From DATIHQ01 sp035480535 (GTDB taxonomy: Bacteria > Chlamydiota > Chlamydiia > Chlamydiales > SM23-39), in the NCBI GenBank assembly GCA_035480535.1, contig DATIHQ010000064.1, positions 1 through 18,282 on the forward strand: a stretch of DNA of 18,282 bases, given 5' to 3'. This document shows, piece by piece, positions 8,550-15,392 of the stretch. Numbering within the stretch: the stretch's first letter is position 1; each line of letters starts with the position of its first letter. The notes below the pieces were generated by a model, which was given only the letters and a program-made list of their open reading frames with translations, did no database searches and was not told where the DNA came from. Made by a program: the position numbers and the translations under genes.

Positions 8550-8560
8550 TTATATTTTTA

Positions 8561-8588
8561 GAAATAACACAAATTAAATTATTGTCAA
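8561..8588 (-). promoter_or_regulatory. Possible dedA promoter at the border of the palindromic element
   Basis: A perfect TTGACA -35 hexamer reads on the minus strand at 8588-8583. The best partner at 16 bp is TATTTC (8566-8561), a weak -10 with three of six consensus bases. Transcription would begin only a few bases before the dedA ATG (8549), so the message would be nearly leaderless, which would fit the missing ribosome binding site. The first two bases of the TTGACA come from the palindromic element. The weak -10 makes this a tentative call. Confidence 0.25.
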
Positions 8589-8753
8589 TGAACCTATCCG
8601 CAATGTCGGGTAAAAAAGGTGCGCAGAGATTTCGAGATGATTTTTGCGACGAATGACCGCAGTAAGTATTTGAAATATTTACAAGGGCAGAGGCGCGAAA
8701 AGCGCTCGAAAGATCCCGCAGATTTTTTGCACCACATTGCGGATAGGTTCATT
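8587..8753. repeat. 167-bp imperfect palindrome with 20-bp perfect terminal inverted repeats
   Basis: The ends AATGAACCTATCCGCAATGT (8587-8606) and ACATTGCGGATAGGTTCATT (8734-8753) are exact reverse complements over 20 bases. The inside continues as an imperfect inverted repeat: both arms share, in order, an A6 run, TGCG, TTTCGAG and TTTT-GCG. At the centre sits a near-perfect palindrome (8662-8682, GTAAGTATTT on one side, AAATATTTAC on the other). The outer repeats and the central palindrome share almost the same midpoint (8670 and 8672). The right end covers the npt stop codon (8752-8754) and the left end lies 37 bp before dedA. No reading frame in it is convincing and I see no clear target-site duplication. 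A MITE-like non-autonomous element or a long structured RNA at the npt 3' end are the main options. Confidence 0.7.
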
Positions 8754-10302
8754 ATGCGGGAACAGGTTTGGAAGTTGGAGTATCTGGAATTTCGAGCTTT
8801 TCATTTTCTTCGACGAGGCTATCGAATTGCTTGCCTAGGGAGACAACGGCCAAGACCCAAACGAGTACCACCACTAGGAAGATCGCGGCTACGTAGGGAG
8901 TGCTTGCAGCGACAGTGGAGAAAAATAGGAGAAGCCCTTGGTGGATCACAGAGCCGCCCGATTTGCCCAGTCTCGATCCGACACCATCGATCGCTGCCTT
9001 TCCCTTGAGTTTCGATTCATTGCTGAGCGGGATGAAGGTCATTTCCTTTGTCGCGTCGAAGAGAGTATATTTGGAAGCTCGGCTCAGGCAGTTTTGAAGC
9101 GAGCCAAGGGAAACGCTGAGCATGAGAGGTGTGGATCCAAGGAAAGCAGCTAGCCAATTGATTTCCGAATATTGAAAGATCACAAAGGCGAAGAATCCAG
9201 AGCCTGCAAGAAGAGTGATGATGGCGGGAATTAAGGCTGCAGCGGTCCAAGAAAAGCGGCGGATGACGTTCCCTGTAACAAAAATAGCTGTAATGGTGGC
9301 GAGGATCCCCATCAAGGTCATCACTTCGCCCATGTAGACATTGTATTCGCTGGGATTCGGATAAATTTGTTTAATTTGGTTTTTCCATACAACTTCAATT
9401 AAGTTCATGGCGATGTGATAAGTAAGAACAACTAAAGCGATGCAAATTAAATACTTTGATTTAGCCAAATAGGCAAAGTTCTTTCGCATCGACATCTTCA
9501 CCTTTACAGGTTTCAAATGTTGCGGTTGGGCATTTTCAGAGGGGCGAACCACATGGCGGTTGAGCCACCGGAAAATGGCGATTGTGATGAGTCCAGAAAC
9601 GATGATCGAGCAATTCAAAAAGAGGACTGACTGGCTCCAGGCATCCTTTCCATAGGGAAGCCAGGGAAGGAAGATATTTCCAGAAAAGTAAATAGAGGCT
9701 TGGCCGGAGAAAATCCCCGCGATATTGGCGCCGATGGCGAGCAAGCCGTAGAATCGCTTGGCTTCTCCCACCGAAGTCACTTCATTGGCAAATCCCCAAA
9801 AAAGAACCGTCAGAATCGCCGTGCCCCAAAGTTCCGACATTACGTAGAAAAGGGTAAAAGTCCAGTTTCTAAAAATGGCAATTAATCCCTTAAACCCGTC
9901 AGGCAGAAGAGCTTGCATCTTGTCTGCAAGAGCTGTTGGATGCAAATAATCTTGGGCGGGGAAAAGGAAAAAGGTGAAGATAAAGAAGAAGGCGAGAAAA
10001 AGGGACATCATGATGTAAAAAACTTTTTCTCTGCTGAATCGATTGGCCAGGCGGGTGAACAAGTAGGTCAATAAGATCGCGCTGGGAAGGATGGCCCAGA
10101 CTTTGATAAACGGAATCGCCTCGGCGCCCGATTCGGGGGCGGTGACCACCATGGAGTCTTTATATGCGCGCAGAGCGTTGTAGTTAAAGGAGATGAAGAA
10201 GAACATAAAGAGCATTGGGAAGAATTTCTTCAATTCCCAACGGTGGATCGGCCAAAAGAAGGCGCGCCACTTGCCAAATTCCGATGGGCTATCCGCTTGC
10301 AT
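8752..10302 (-). CDS. npt2: Tlc/NTT-family nucleotide transporter, Npt2-like
   Basis: The product is a polytopic inner-membrane carrier of the ATP:ADP antiporter (Tlc/NTT) family, found in chlamydiae, rickettsiae and plastids. It has about 12 hydrophobic segments and no mitochondrial carrier signature. The N-terminus carries the family pattern FGKWRAFFWPIHRWELKKFF and then FNYNALRAYKDSMVVTAP. As I recall, the AYKD...SGAEAIPF type belongs to the Npt2-like proteins that import several nucleoside triphosphates with protons, rather than to the ATP/ADP exchanger Npt1. Substrate choice is therefore an inference, supported by its place near pgsA and sppA. I chose the ATG at 10302 (516 residues), because the pre-FGK leader then matches the short leader of known family members. 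The longer frame starts at an ATG at 10353 with no ribosome binding site. The stop codon is formed at the edge of the 167-bp palindrome. Confidence 0.92.
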   Translation of the reverse strand: MQADSPSEFGKWRAFFWPIHRWELKKFFPMLFMFFFISFNYNALRAYKDSMVVTAPESGAEAIPFIKVWAILPSAILLTYLFTRLANRFSREKVFYIMMSLFLAFFFIFTFFLFPAQDYLHPTALADKMQALLPDGFKGLIAIFRNWTFTLFYVMSELWGTAILTVLFWGFANEVTSVGEAKRFYGLLAIGANIAGIFSGQASIYFSGNIFLPWLPYGKDAWSQSVLFLNCSIIVSGLITIAIFRWLNRHVVRPSENAQPQHLKPVKVKMSMRKNFAYLAKSKYLICIALVVLTYHIAMNLIEVVWKNQIKQIYPNPSEYNVYMGEVMTLMGILATITAIFVTGNVIRRFSWTAAALIPAIITLLAGSGFFAFVIFQYSEINWLAAFLGSTPLMLSVSLGSLQNCLSRASKYTLFDATKEMTFIPLSNESKLKGKAAIDGVGSRLGKSGGSVIHQGLLLFFSTVAASTPYVAAIFLVVVLVWVLAVVSLGKQFDSLVEENEKLEIPDTPTSKPVPA

Positions 10303-10372
10303 ACATCGCTGGTTCCCTCTTCCTGATGGCCCAAGCATTGCATAAACCCCCATTTAAGAAAATGGAGAGTTT

Positions 10373-11560
10373 TTATTTGTCGCTGAGGGCGTCGATGCCG
10401 GGGAGGTGACCGAATTCAAGATATTCTAATGAAGCCCCCCCGCCAGTTGAGAGATGGGTAAATTGATCGGCCAGTCCCATCTGCTGGATGGCCGCCACCG
10501 AATCGCCTCCGCCAATGATTGTCTCCGCTTTTGTGTGAGCTAGGGTCTGGGCGAGCGCTTGAGTTCCCTTTGCAAAATGAGGCATCTCAAAGACGCCAAC
10601 TGGGCCATTCCAAAAAACAGTTGCCGCTTTTTTTAAGAGTTGGGACCAGTTTTCAACGGTTTTGGGTCCTATATCCATCCCCTGCCAACCGGGAGGGATA
10701 CCGGCAGTTGCGGCAATCGTCTTTCGGTGAGCCTCATTGGTAAAGGCATCGGCGATGACGAGATCGACTGGGAGATGGATTTTATCTTTGTTCTGCGCAA
10801 GCAGCGCACGCGCTGTCTCCACTTCCGCTTCTTCAAAAAGGGAGTTGCCAATGGGAATCGATTGGCTCTTCAAAAAAGTAAAGGTCATCCCGCCGCCGAG
10901 AAAGAGACCGTCGATGAGGCGCAGGAGATTTTTAATCACGCCGATTTTGGTGGAAACTTTCGCGCCCCCAATGATCGCATAAAAAGGGCGCTTGGGATGC
11001 TGCAAAAGCGGCGACAAATGGGCGATTTCTTTTTCCATCAAAAAGCCCGCGGCCGCCTTGCCGGGAAAGTATTTAGCAATCAAAGCAGTCGATGCATGCG
11101 CGCGATGGGCCGTCCCAAATGCATCATTCACATACAAATCTCCTAATTTGGCCAGCGATGCGACAAAAGAAGGATCTTTTTCTGGCTCTTCTTCTCCCGC
11201 ATGAAAGCGGAGATTTTCCAAAAGAAGGAGCTGGCCTGGACGAAGTCCAGAAGCCATTTTTTCTACCGCAGGCCCGACGCAATCGGGCGCCATCGCAACG
11301 GGTTTCTTCAGCAATTCAGAAAGTCGTTTTGCACAAGGAGCAAGCGATAATTCGGGATCAGGCTTTCCCTTTGGCCGGCCCATGTGGCTCATCAAAACGA
11401 GAGAGGCGCCATGATCTAAAACATATTGGATCGATGGAAGGGCTGCGACAATGCGCGAATCATCCGTGATTTTCCCCTCTTTCATCGGGACATTAAAGTC
11501 CACCCGCATCAAAACGCGTTTTCCTTTTAAGGAGAGATCTTTCAAGGTCAATTTAGCCAT
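10373..11560 (-). CDS. pgk: Phosphoglycerate kinase
   Basis: Pgk transfers phosphate from 1,3-bisphosphoglycerate to ADP, the first ATP-yielding step of glycolysis, in the cytoplasm. The full 395-residue protein carries all diagnostic blocks: RVDFNVPM (19-26), SHMGRPKGK (58-66), LLLENLRFHAGEE (111-123), YVNDAFGTAHRAHAS (143-157), IIGGAKVSTKI (196-206), GGGMTFTFL (222-230), the hinge/nucleotide block VFWNGPVGVFE (315-325), the glycine-rich IIGGGDSVAA (348-357) and STGGGASLE (371-379), ending in GHLPGIDAL. Nothing is missing, so it should be active. It lies 35 bp downstream of the DnaQ-like gene and upstream of the nucleotide transporter, all on the minus strand. No strong ribosome binding site or promoter is evident before its ATG, so it is probably read through from upstream. 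Confidence 0.98.
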   Translation of the reverse strand: MAKLTLKDLSLKGKRVLMRVDFNVPMKEGKITDDSRIVAALPSIQYVLDHGASLVLMSHMGRPKGKPDPELSLAPCAKRLSELLKKPVAMAPDCVGPAVEKMASGLRPGQLLLLENLRFHAGEEEPEKDPSFVASLAKLGDLYVNDAFGTAHRAHASTALIAKYFPGKAAAGFLMEKEIAHLSPLLQHPKRPFYAIIGGAKVSTKIGVIKNLLRLIDGLFLGGGMTFTFLKSQSIPIGNSLFEEAEVETARALLAQNKDKIHLPVDLVIADAFTNEAHRKTIAATAGIPPGWQGMDIGPKTVENWSQLLKKAATVFWNGPVGVFEMPHFAKGTQALAQTLAHTKAETIIGGGDSVAAIQQMGLADQFTHLSTGGGASLEYLEFGHLPGIDALSDK

Positions 11561-11595
11561 GAAGAAATGCTAAATGGCGAAGATCATTTCGTCAA

Positions 11596-12345
11596 TCAAA
11601 GATTTCCGAAGGGGTTTGCGGAGAGCTCGAAGCCGCCTCCTTTTTTCCGATTGCGGAGTTCGGAGCGAATGGAGAAGAGAAGATCTTGGTCGAAATCCTT
11701 CCTCTCAGCCCAAAGGAGATACTCGACGGGGATTTCTTCGAAGCGGCGCCCTTTGTGCTTGCCGAGGGGCATGGTTTTTAGCTTGATGGGCTTGAGCAAG
11801 ACTTTTTGGAGCTGCTCTGTGGTTTGATACGATTTGGCCAGGTATTTAAACACTTCTATGTTGACGATGACGTCGCTCATGGCGCGGTGGGCGCCTTCCG
11901 CCGCGATGTTGAAGTGCATGCGGAGGCGCTCGAGCGAGTTGATGGGGCTTTCTCCGTAGAGGCGGGCCATGCGGAGCGTATCGATGTGGGGTTGTTGGTA
12001 GATGTTGCAGGGGATTTGATTCCGTTTGGCCTCTGCGTCGATGAGTGAAATGTCAAAGCCAATGCCGTGGCCAATGAGGATGTGCCCATCGATCATTTTT
12101 AGAAGATTGGGGAGGACTTCCCGAATCTTCGGTTTGCCTTGGATCATTTCCTTGGAAATTTTATGGATGTCCTGTGAAATTTCTGGAATGTCACACTCGG
12201 GATCGATCAAGGTTTCAAAGGTCTCCAAGATCTCGCTGAAAGTGAAGCGCGCGACTGCAACTTCAACAATTCGATCTTTCTCCGTATCGAGTCCCGTCGA
12301 TTCGCAATCTAAGCAGACGAAAATATCTTGATGAATTAGTCCCAT
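11596..12345 (-). CDS. DnaQ-like 3'-5' exonuclease with exodeoxyribonuclease X-like C-terminal domain
   Basis: The N-terminal domain (about 5-170) is a DEDDh exonuclease with all five active-site residues: D13 and E15 (LDCESTG), D98 (IGFDIS), H153 (GAHRAMSD) and D158. The C-terminal part (about 192-230, MPLGKHKGRRFEEIPVEYLLW) matches the small domain of DUF3820/exodeoxyribonuclease X type. The protein is therefore more likely a stand-alone repair or maturation nuclease than the replicative epsilon subunit, although chlamydial relatives are usually labelled dnaQ. It acts on single-stranded or frayed DNA 3' ends by family inference; RNA substrates cannot be excluded. Its ATG lies inside the last codons of engB (10-bp overlap), which points to translational coupling. 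I recall a dnaQ gene beside tsaE in Chlamydia, matching this neighbourhood. Confidence 0.9.
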   Translation of the reverse strand: MGLIHQDIFVCLDCESTGLDTEKDRIVEVAVARFTFSEILETFETLIDPECDIPEISQDIHKISKEMIQGKPKIREVLPNLLKMIDGHILIGHGIGFDISLIDAEAKRNQIPCNIYQQPHIDTLRMARLYGESPINSLERLRMHFNIAAEGAHRAMSDVIVNIEVFKYLAKSYQTTEQLQKVLLKPIKLKTMPLGKHKGRRFEEIPVEYLLWAERKDFDQDLLFSIRSELRNRKKGGGFELSANPFGNL

Positions 12346-12905
12346 AAAATTTGTTCAATCCTTTTGCTTAGAAGCTGGCGCGAAGCGGCGAGTTTAATCG
12401 AATAGGGAATGGCTTGAGGCGTCTTTTGCATCTGCGCTTCGACTTCAATGGGAGAGAGTTTATCAGTTTTTGTCAAAATGACCAAAAGGGGAATTTTTTT
12501 ATGGGCGGCCCAATCGATGAGGAGGCGATCTTCCTCCCCCATTTCGCGGCGGCAATCGATGAGGAGAAGGATGAGTTTAAGCGTTGAACGGTGGTTGAGA
12601 TAAGCATCGATCGCCTCTGACCATTTTTGGATCGCATCGGGAGGCGCTTTGGCAAAACCATAGCCCGGCAGATCGACCAAAAGCAATCGGTCATCAACGG
12701 AAAAGAAGTTCAGAAGTTGCGTTTTCCCGGGAGTCGATGAGGTTTTTGCGAGCCCTTTTTGATTTAAGAGATGATTGATCAAGCTCGATTTTCCCACATT
12801 GGAGCGGCCGGCAAAAGCGATCTCTGGAAGAGGCTTGCCCCGCGGATCTTTTAAATTGGGGAAGTCATTTAAAGTGGAGAGAAGAAAACGGCCATTTTTC
12901 AGCAT
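12336..12905 (-). CDS. engB: Ribosome biogenesis GTPase EngB/YsxC
   Basis: EngB is an essential GTPase that helps late assembly of the 50S ribosomal subunit. The 189-residue protein has the family's G motifs: G1 GRSNVGKS (33-40), the G2 threonine in SSTPGKTQ (56-63), G3 DLPGYGFAK (78-86) and G4 TKTD (145-148). The G5 area reads YSIKLAASRQ rather than the common SS-containing form, a mild divergence. The start ATG sits in ATGCTGA and overlaps the tsaE stop by 7 bp, and its 3' end overlaps the exonuclease gene by 10 bp, so tsaE-engB-exonuclease look like one coupled unit. Confidence 0.96.
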   Translation of the reverse strand: MLKNGRFLLSTLNDFPNLKDPRGKPLPEIAFAGRSNVGKSSLINHLLNQKGLAKTSSTPGKTQLLNFFSVDDRLLLVDLPGYGFAKAPPDAIQKWSEAIDAYLNHRSTLKLILLLIDCRREMGEEDRLLIDWAAHKKIPLLVILTKTDKLSPIEVEAQMQKTPQAIPYSIKLAASRQLLSKRIEQILWD

Positions 12906-13318
12906 ACTTTTGCTCTCCTTCCCTCTCCTGAATATTCAAAGGAGATGAAAACAGTTTCTTGGGGAAGAAGCGAGGCGATTCGCTCGGGCCATTCAATGGC
13001 GCAGATCCCTTCCCTTTGAAAATACTCTTCAAATCCCAGGCTTAAAAAATCTTGGGAGGATTTCAGGCGGTAGAGATCGAAATGAAACAGGGGGACTTTT
13101 GCCTCATAGAGGTTGAGAGTGACAAAGGTTGGGCTTTGGACAGAGTCTTCAATCCCAAGTCCCAAGGCGAGTCCTTGCACAAAGGTCGTTTTTCCCGATC
13201 CTAAATCGCCTGAGAGGGCCAAAATCGCATTGGGTTTAAGGAGATGAGCCATCTTTTTTCCAAAAGCGATTGTCTCCTCAGAAGAGAGCAAAAATTGTTC
13301 TAGTCCGATTCGACCCAT
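12899..13318 (-). CDS. tsaE: tRNA threonylcarbamoyladenosine synthesis ATPase TsaE
   Basis: TsaE is the small P-loop ATPase that drives the TsaB-TsaD complex making t6A37 on ANN-decoding tRNAs. Seen in 139 residues: Walker A SGDLGSGKTT (36-45), the switch motif SPTFV (62-66), HFDLYRL (79-85) and the IEWPER motif (108-113). Size and motif order are those of the family (formerly YjeE). The ATG at 13318 overlaps the end of the upstream DUF2709-like gene by 19 bp, with only a weak GAG near it, so translation is probably coupled. It overlaps engB by 7 bp downstream. Confidence 0.95.
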   Translation of the reverse strand: MGRIGLEQFLLSSEETIAFGKKMAHLLKPNAILALSGDLGSGKTTFVQGLALGLGIEDSVQSPTFVTLNLYEAKVPLFHFDLYRLKSSQDFLSLGFEEYFQREGICAIEWPERIASLLPQETVFISFEYSGEGRRAKVC

Positions 13319-14025
13319 TTCTCAAGGAAGGGGGCAAATTCTGGATGTTGGGAGAGAGCTTCAACAAACTGAGCGATCTTCTCTTCTGTCAAAAGTTTTT
13401 GGATGAAGGCCAAGAAGTTCTCTTCAATCTGGAACCGGTTTTGGTTTTGCACTTCGAAAAGAGTGAGGTGCTTGATGTGATTCTTCTTAAAGTCGTCGAT
13501 CACTGCGGCCTTGCTATTGAACAACTTCCCGGTCACTGCTGAGGAATAAACGACTTTTTTGATCGAGGCCTTTCGCTGGCTAATGTAATTTTTAATCACC
13601 TCGGGATCTTCCGAAACAAAGAAGCGTTTCGCAGGAAGACCGCCTACCCGTTCCTTATTTTCGGGGCAGGTGGAGACCCAATCGTAAATCGCATCTTGTG
13701 GATTGGGGCATGTATTGTCTCCAAAGACTTTTCCTGTAAAGGGGCAGATGTAAATCTTTTTTGTATCTTCATTGACGCTTTGCTGGCCAAATTGGATGGT
13801 GATTTCCGTCTCGCGCCAGAGTTTCCCCTGTGCTTGCAGTTTCTCGATCAGGTCATCCACGCTTTGGAAAATGGTCTTATCGCGGGGGAAGAGGACCGGT
13901 TTTAGGTGGTATTTCTCTTCGACAAATGCGAGATAAATCGTCACCAGGTCTGTATTGCGGTTTTTCTTCAAAAACTTCAATAGCTCGTTTTTCTGCTCCG
14001 CAGTAATGCTAAGGGCGGTCGTCAT
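13300..14025 (-). CDS. Conserved chlamydial protein of unknown function, DUF2709-like
   Basis: The 241-residue soluble protein has no signal peptide or membrane segment. It is first in the operon, and tsaE overlaps its end. A Chlamydia gene of the same kind (CT538, family DUF2709, from memory) also precedes tsaE, which is my main ground for the family name. Visible internal structure: IYICPFTGKVFGDNTCPNP (91-109) followed by STCPE (118-122) gives three Cys-Pro pairs (C94, C106, C120). A second TGK-hydrophobic-F motif (TGKLFN, 165-170) is followed by a similar helix, suggesting a degenerate internal duplication. The cysteines could bind a metal, but no fourth ligand is obvious. The start ATG has GGGAA 7 bases upstream and a good promoter before it. 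The function is not known. Confidence 0.85.
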   Translation of the reverse strand: MTTALSITAEQKNELLKFLKKNRNTDLVTIYLAFVEEKYHLKPVLFPRDKTIFQSVDDLIEKLQAQGKLWRETEITIQFGQQSVNEDTKKIYICPFTGKVFGDNTCPNPQDAIYDWVSTCPENKERVGGLPAKRFFVSEDPEVIKNYISQRKASIKKVVYSSAVTGKLFNSKAAVIDDFKKNHIKHLTLFEVQNQNRFQIEENFLAFIQKLLTEEKIAQFVEALSQHPEFAPFLEKWVESD

Positions 14026-14059
14026 GATAATTCCCGATAAGTGGATGTTTTAGTGAAGG

Positions 14060-14088
14060 AGAATAGATCAAAAACCCATTATGGGCAA
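14060..14088 (-). promoter_or_regulatory. Sigma70-type promoter for the minus-strand operon
   Basis: On the minus strand TTGCCC (14088-14083) is followed after exactly 17 bases by TATTCT (14065-14060), about 35 bp before the ATG at 14025. Each hexamer has four matches to consensus and the spacing is optimal. The spacer contains the small perfect palindrome CCCATTATGGG (14075-14085), which could be an operator or chance. This promoter would drive the DUF2709-like gene, tsaE, engB and the exonuclease. Confidence 0.5.
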
Positions 14089-14143
14089 GGCCGATCTGTC
14101 GAAGGCTAAATGAAATATTTTAATCGATAGGCTTCATCTGTTC

Positions 14144-14172
14144 TTGATTTTGGGAAGAGGGCCTGTTATAGT
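14144..14172 (+). promoter_or_regulatory. Sigma70-type promoter for the leucine dehydrogenase operon
   Basis: TTGATT (14144-14149) and TATAGT (14167-14172) are 17 bp apart on the plus strand, near-consensus for the housekeeping sigma factor. The predicted transcript would start near 14179, about 30 bases before the ATG at 14208, and it includes a GAGG ribosome binding site at 14196-14199. The rest of the 14026-14207 divergent region shows the opposite promoter but no RNA gene or further reading frame that I can support. Confidence 0.6.
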
Positions 14173-14207
14173 TCTTCAAAAATTTTCCCATAAATGAGGC
14201 TTCTTGG

Positions 14208-15368
14208 ATGAATACCCAAATTCTTGAAAAACCAGCACAAAAGCGATTGGCATCTTTAATTAAGGAGAGCCAAAAGACACTGCATCTCGAAAAGATCAAC
14301 GTAAAGGGGTATGAACAAGTCCTCAAAGTCACTGACAAAGAATCTCAACTCACCGCCATCATTGCGATCCACGATACGACCCTTGGACCTGCCCTTGGAG
14401 GCATTCGCATTCAATCCTACCCCACCTTTAATGACGCCCTCGAAGATGCCTTAAGACTTGCCAAGGGAATGACCTATAAATCGGCCGTCCATGAAGTGGG
14501 CTTTGGGGGCGGAAAAGGGGTCATTATCGCCGATACGAAGAAACAAAAAACCCCTGAAATGCTCCTCGCCTTTGGCGCCGCTGTCGATACATTAGGCGGA
14601 GCTTATATTTGCGCTGAAGATTTGGGGTGTATGCCTGAAGATGTGAGAATTGTCCGCCGCGCCACCAAGCACGTTGTGGGGCTTCCCCATGCAAAAAGCA
14701 GCGGCGATCCAGGCCCTTTCACCGCTTGGGGCACCTTCCGAGGCATTCAATCTGCGGCTAAGAAACTCTTTGGCTCCGATTCTCTCGAAGGGCGTCGAGT
14801 TGCCGTCCAAGGATTGGGCAACGTAGGCAGACATGTCATTGAATATCTCTTTTGGGCGGGCGCCAAACTCATTCTCGCCGATAAAGACTCCGCAAAACTC
14901 GATCACCTAGCTGCAAGATATGGGGCTGAAAAAATCTCTACAGAGGCCATCTTGAAAGTCGAATGCGATATTTTTGCCCCCTGTGCCTTGGGCGGGATCG
15001 TCAACGACCAAACTCTCCCTCACTTCCGCTGCCGCGCCATTGCCGGAAGCGCCAATAACCAGCTTTTGCGCGATTCTCACGCCGATCTCTTGCGCGACCG
15101 GGGCATTCTCTATGCGCCCGACTTTGTGATCAATGCCGGCGGCCTCTTAAACGTCGCTGCGGAGCTAGAAGATGCAGGGTATTCTCCCACTGTTCCCCGC
15201 TACAAAACGCATCACATCTACGACACGCTTCTCGCCATCTATGAAATTGCCGAAAGAAACCGGGAATCGACTCACAAAGCCGCCTTTGCCCTAGCTGAAT
15301 ACCGCATTAAATATGGAATTGGGAAGCGAGTGATCCCGCCTACCTATCATCATTCTGCGGATATTTAA
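14208..15368 (+). CDS. ldh: Leucine dehydrogenase-type amino acid dehydrogenase
   Basis: The enzyme belongs to the Glu/Leu/Phe/Val dehydrogenase family and reversibly deaminates a branched-chain amino acid to its 2-oxo acid with NAD. The body matches leucine dehydrogenase closely: IIAIHDTTLGPALGGIR (51-67), LAKGMTYKSA with the substrate lysine K91, GFGGGKGVII with the catalytic lysine K103, AEDLG with the conserved aspartate near 138, and the Rossmann motif GLGNVG (202-207). Valine or phenylalanine dehydrogenase activity cannot be excluded from sequence alone. At 386 residues it is about 20-25 longer at the N-terminus than typical leucine dehydrogenases. The extension is hydrophilic and helical-looking, and the ATG is supported by a GAGG site 8 bases upstream and a promoter. 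It is first gene of a plus-strand operon, 24 bp before argS. Confidence 0.9.
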   Translation: MNTQILEKPAQKRLASLIKESQKTLHLEKINVKGYEQVLKVTDKESQLTAIIAIHDTTLGPALGGIRIQSYPTFNDALEDALRLAKGMTYKSAVHEVGFGGGKGVIIADTKKQKTPEMLLAFGAAVDTLGGAYICAEDLGCMPEDVRIVRRATKHVVGLPHAKSSGDPGPFTAWGTFRGIQSAAKKLFGSDSLEGRRVAVQGLGNVGRHVIEYLFWAGAKLILADKDSAKLDHLAARYGAEKISTEAILKVECDIFAPCALGGIVNDQTLPHFRCRAIAGSANNQLLRDSHADLLRDRGILYAPDFVINAGGLLNVAAELEDAGYSPTVPRYKTHHIYDTLLAIYEIAERNRESTHKAAFALAEYRIKYGIGKRVIPPTYHHSADI

Positions 15369-15392
15369 AGCCATTTTATCTAGAATGGATCC

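Noticed and set aside
8619..9008. 129-codon plus-strand frame running from the palindromic element into npt
   Set aside because: It begins inside the inverted repeat and continues antisense to the transporter gene. The translation is arginine-rich and low in plausibility.
10640..11146. 168-codon plus-strand frame opposite pgk, and a 125-codon one at 11092-11469
   Set aside because: Both are antisense shadows of a complete pgk, with no family match and no start signals.
11561..11595. Weak inverted repeat GAAATG...CATTTC between the exonuclease gene and pgk as a terminator
   Set aside because: The stem is short and interrupted, the loop is long and no T-run follows.
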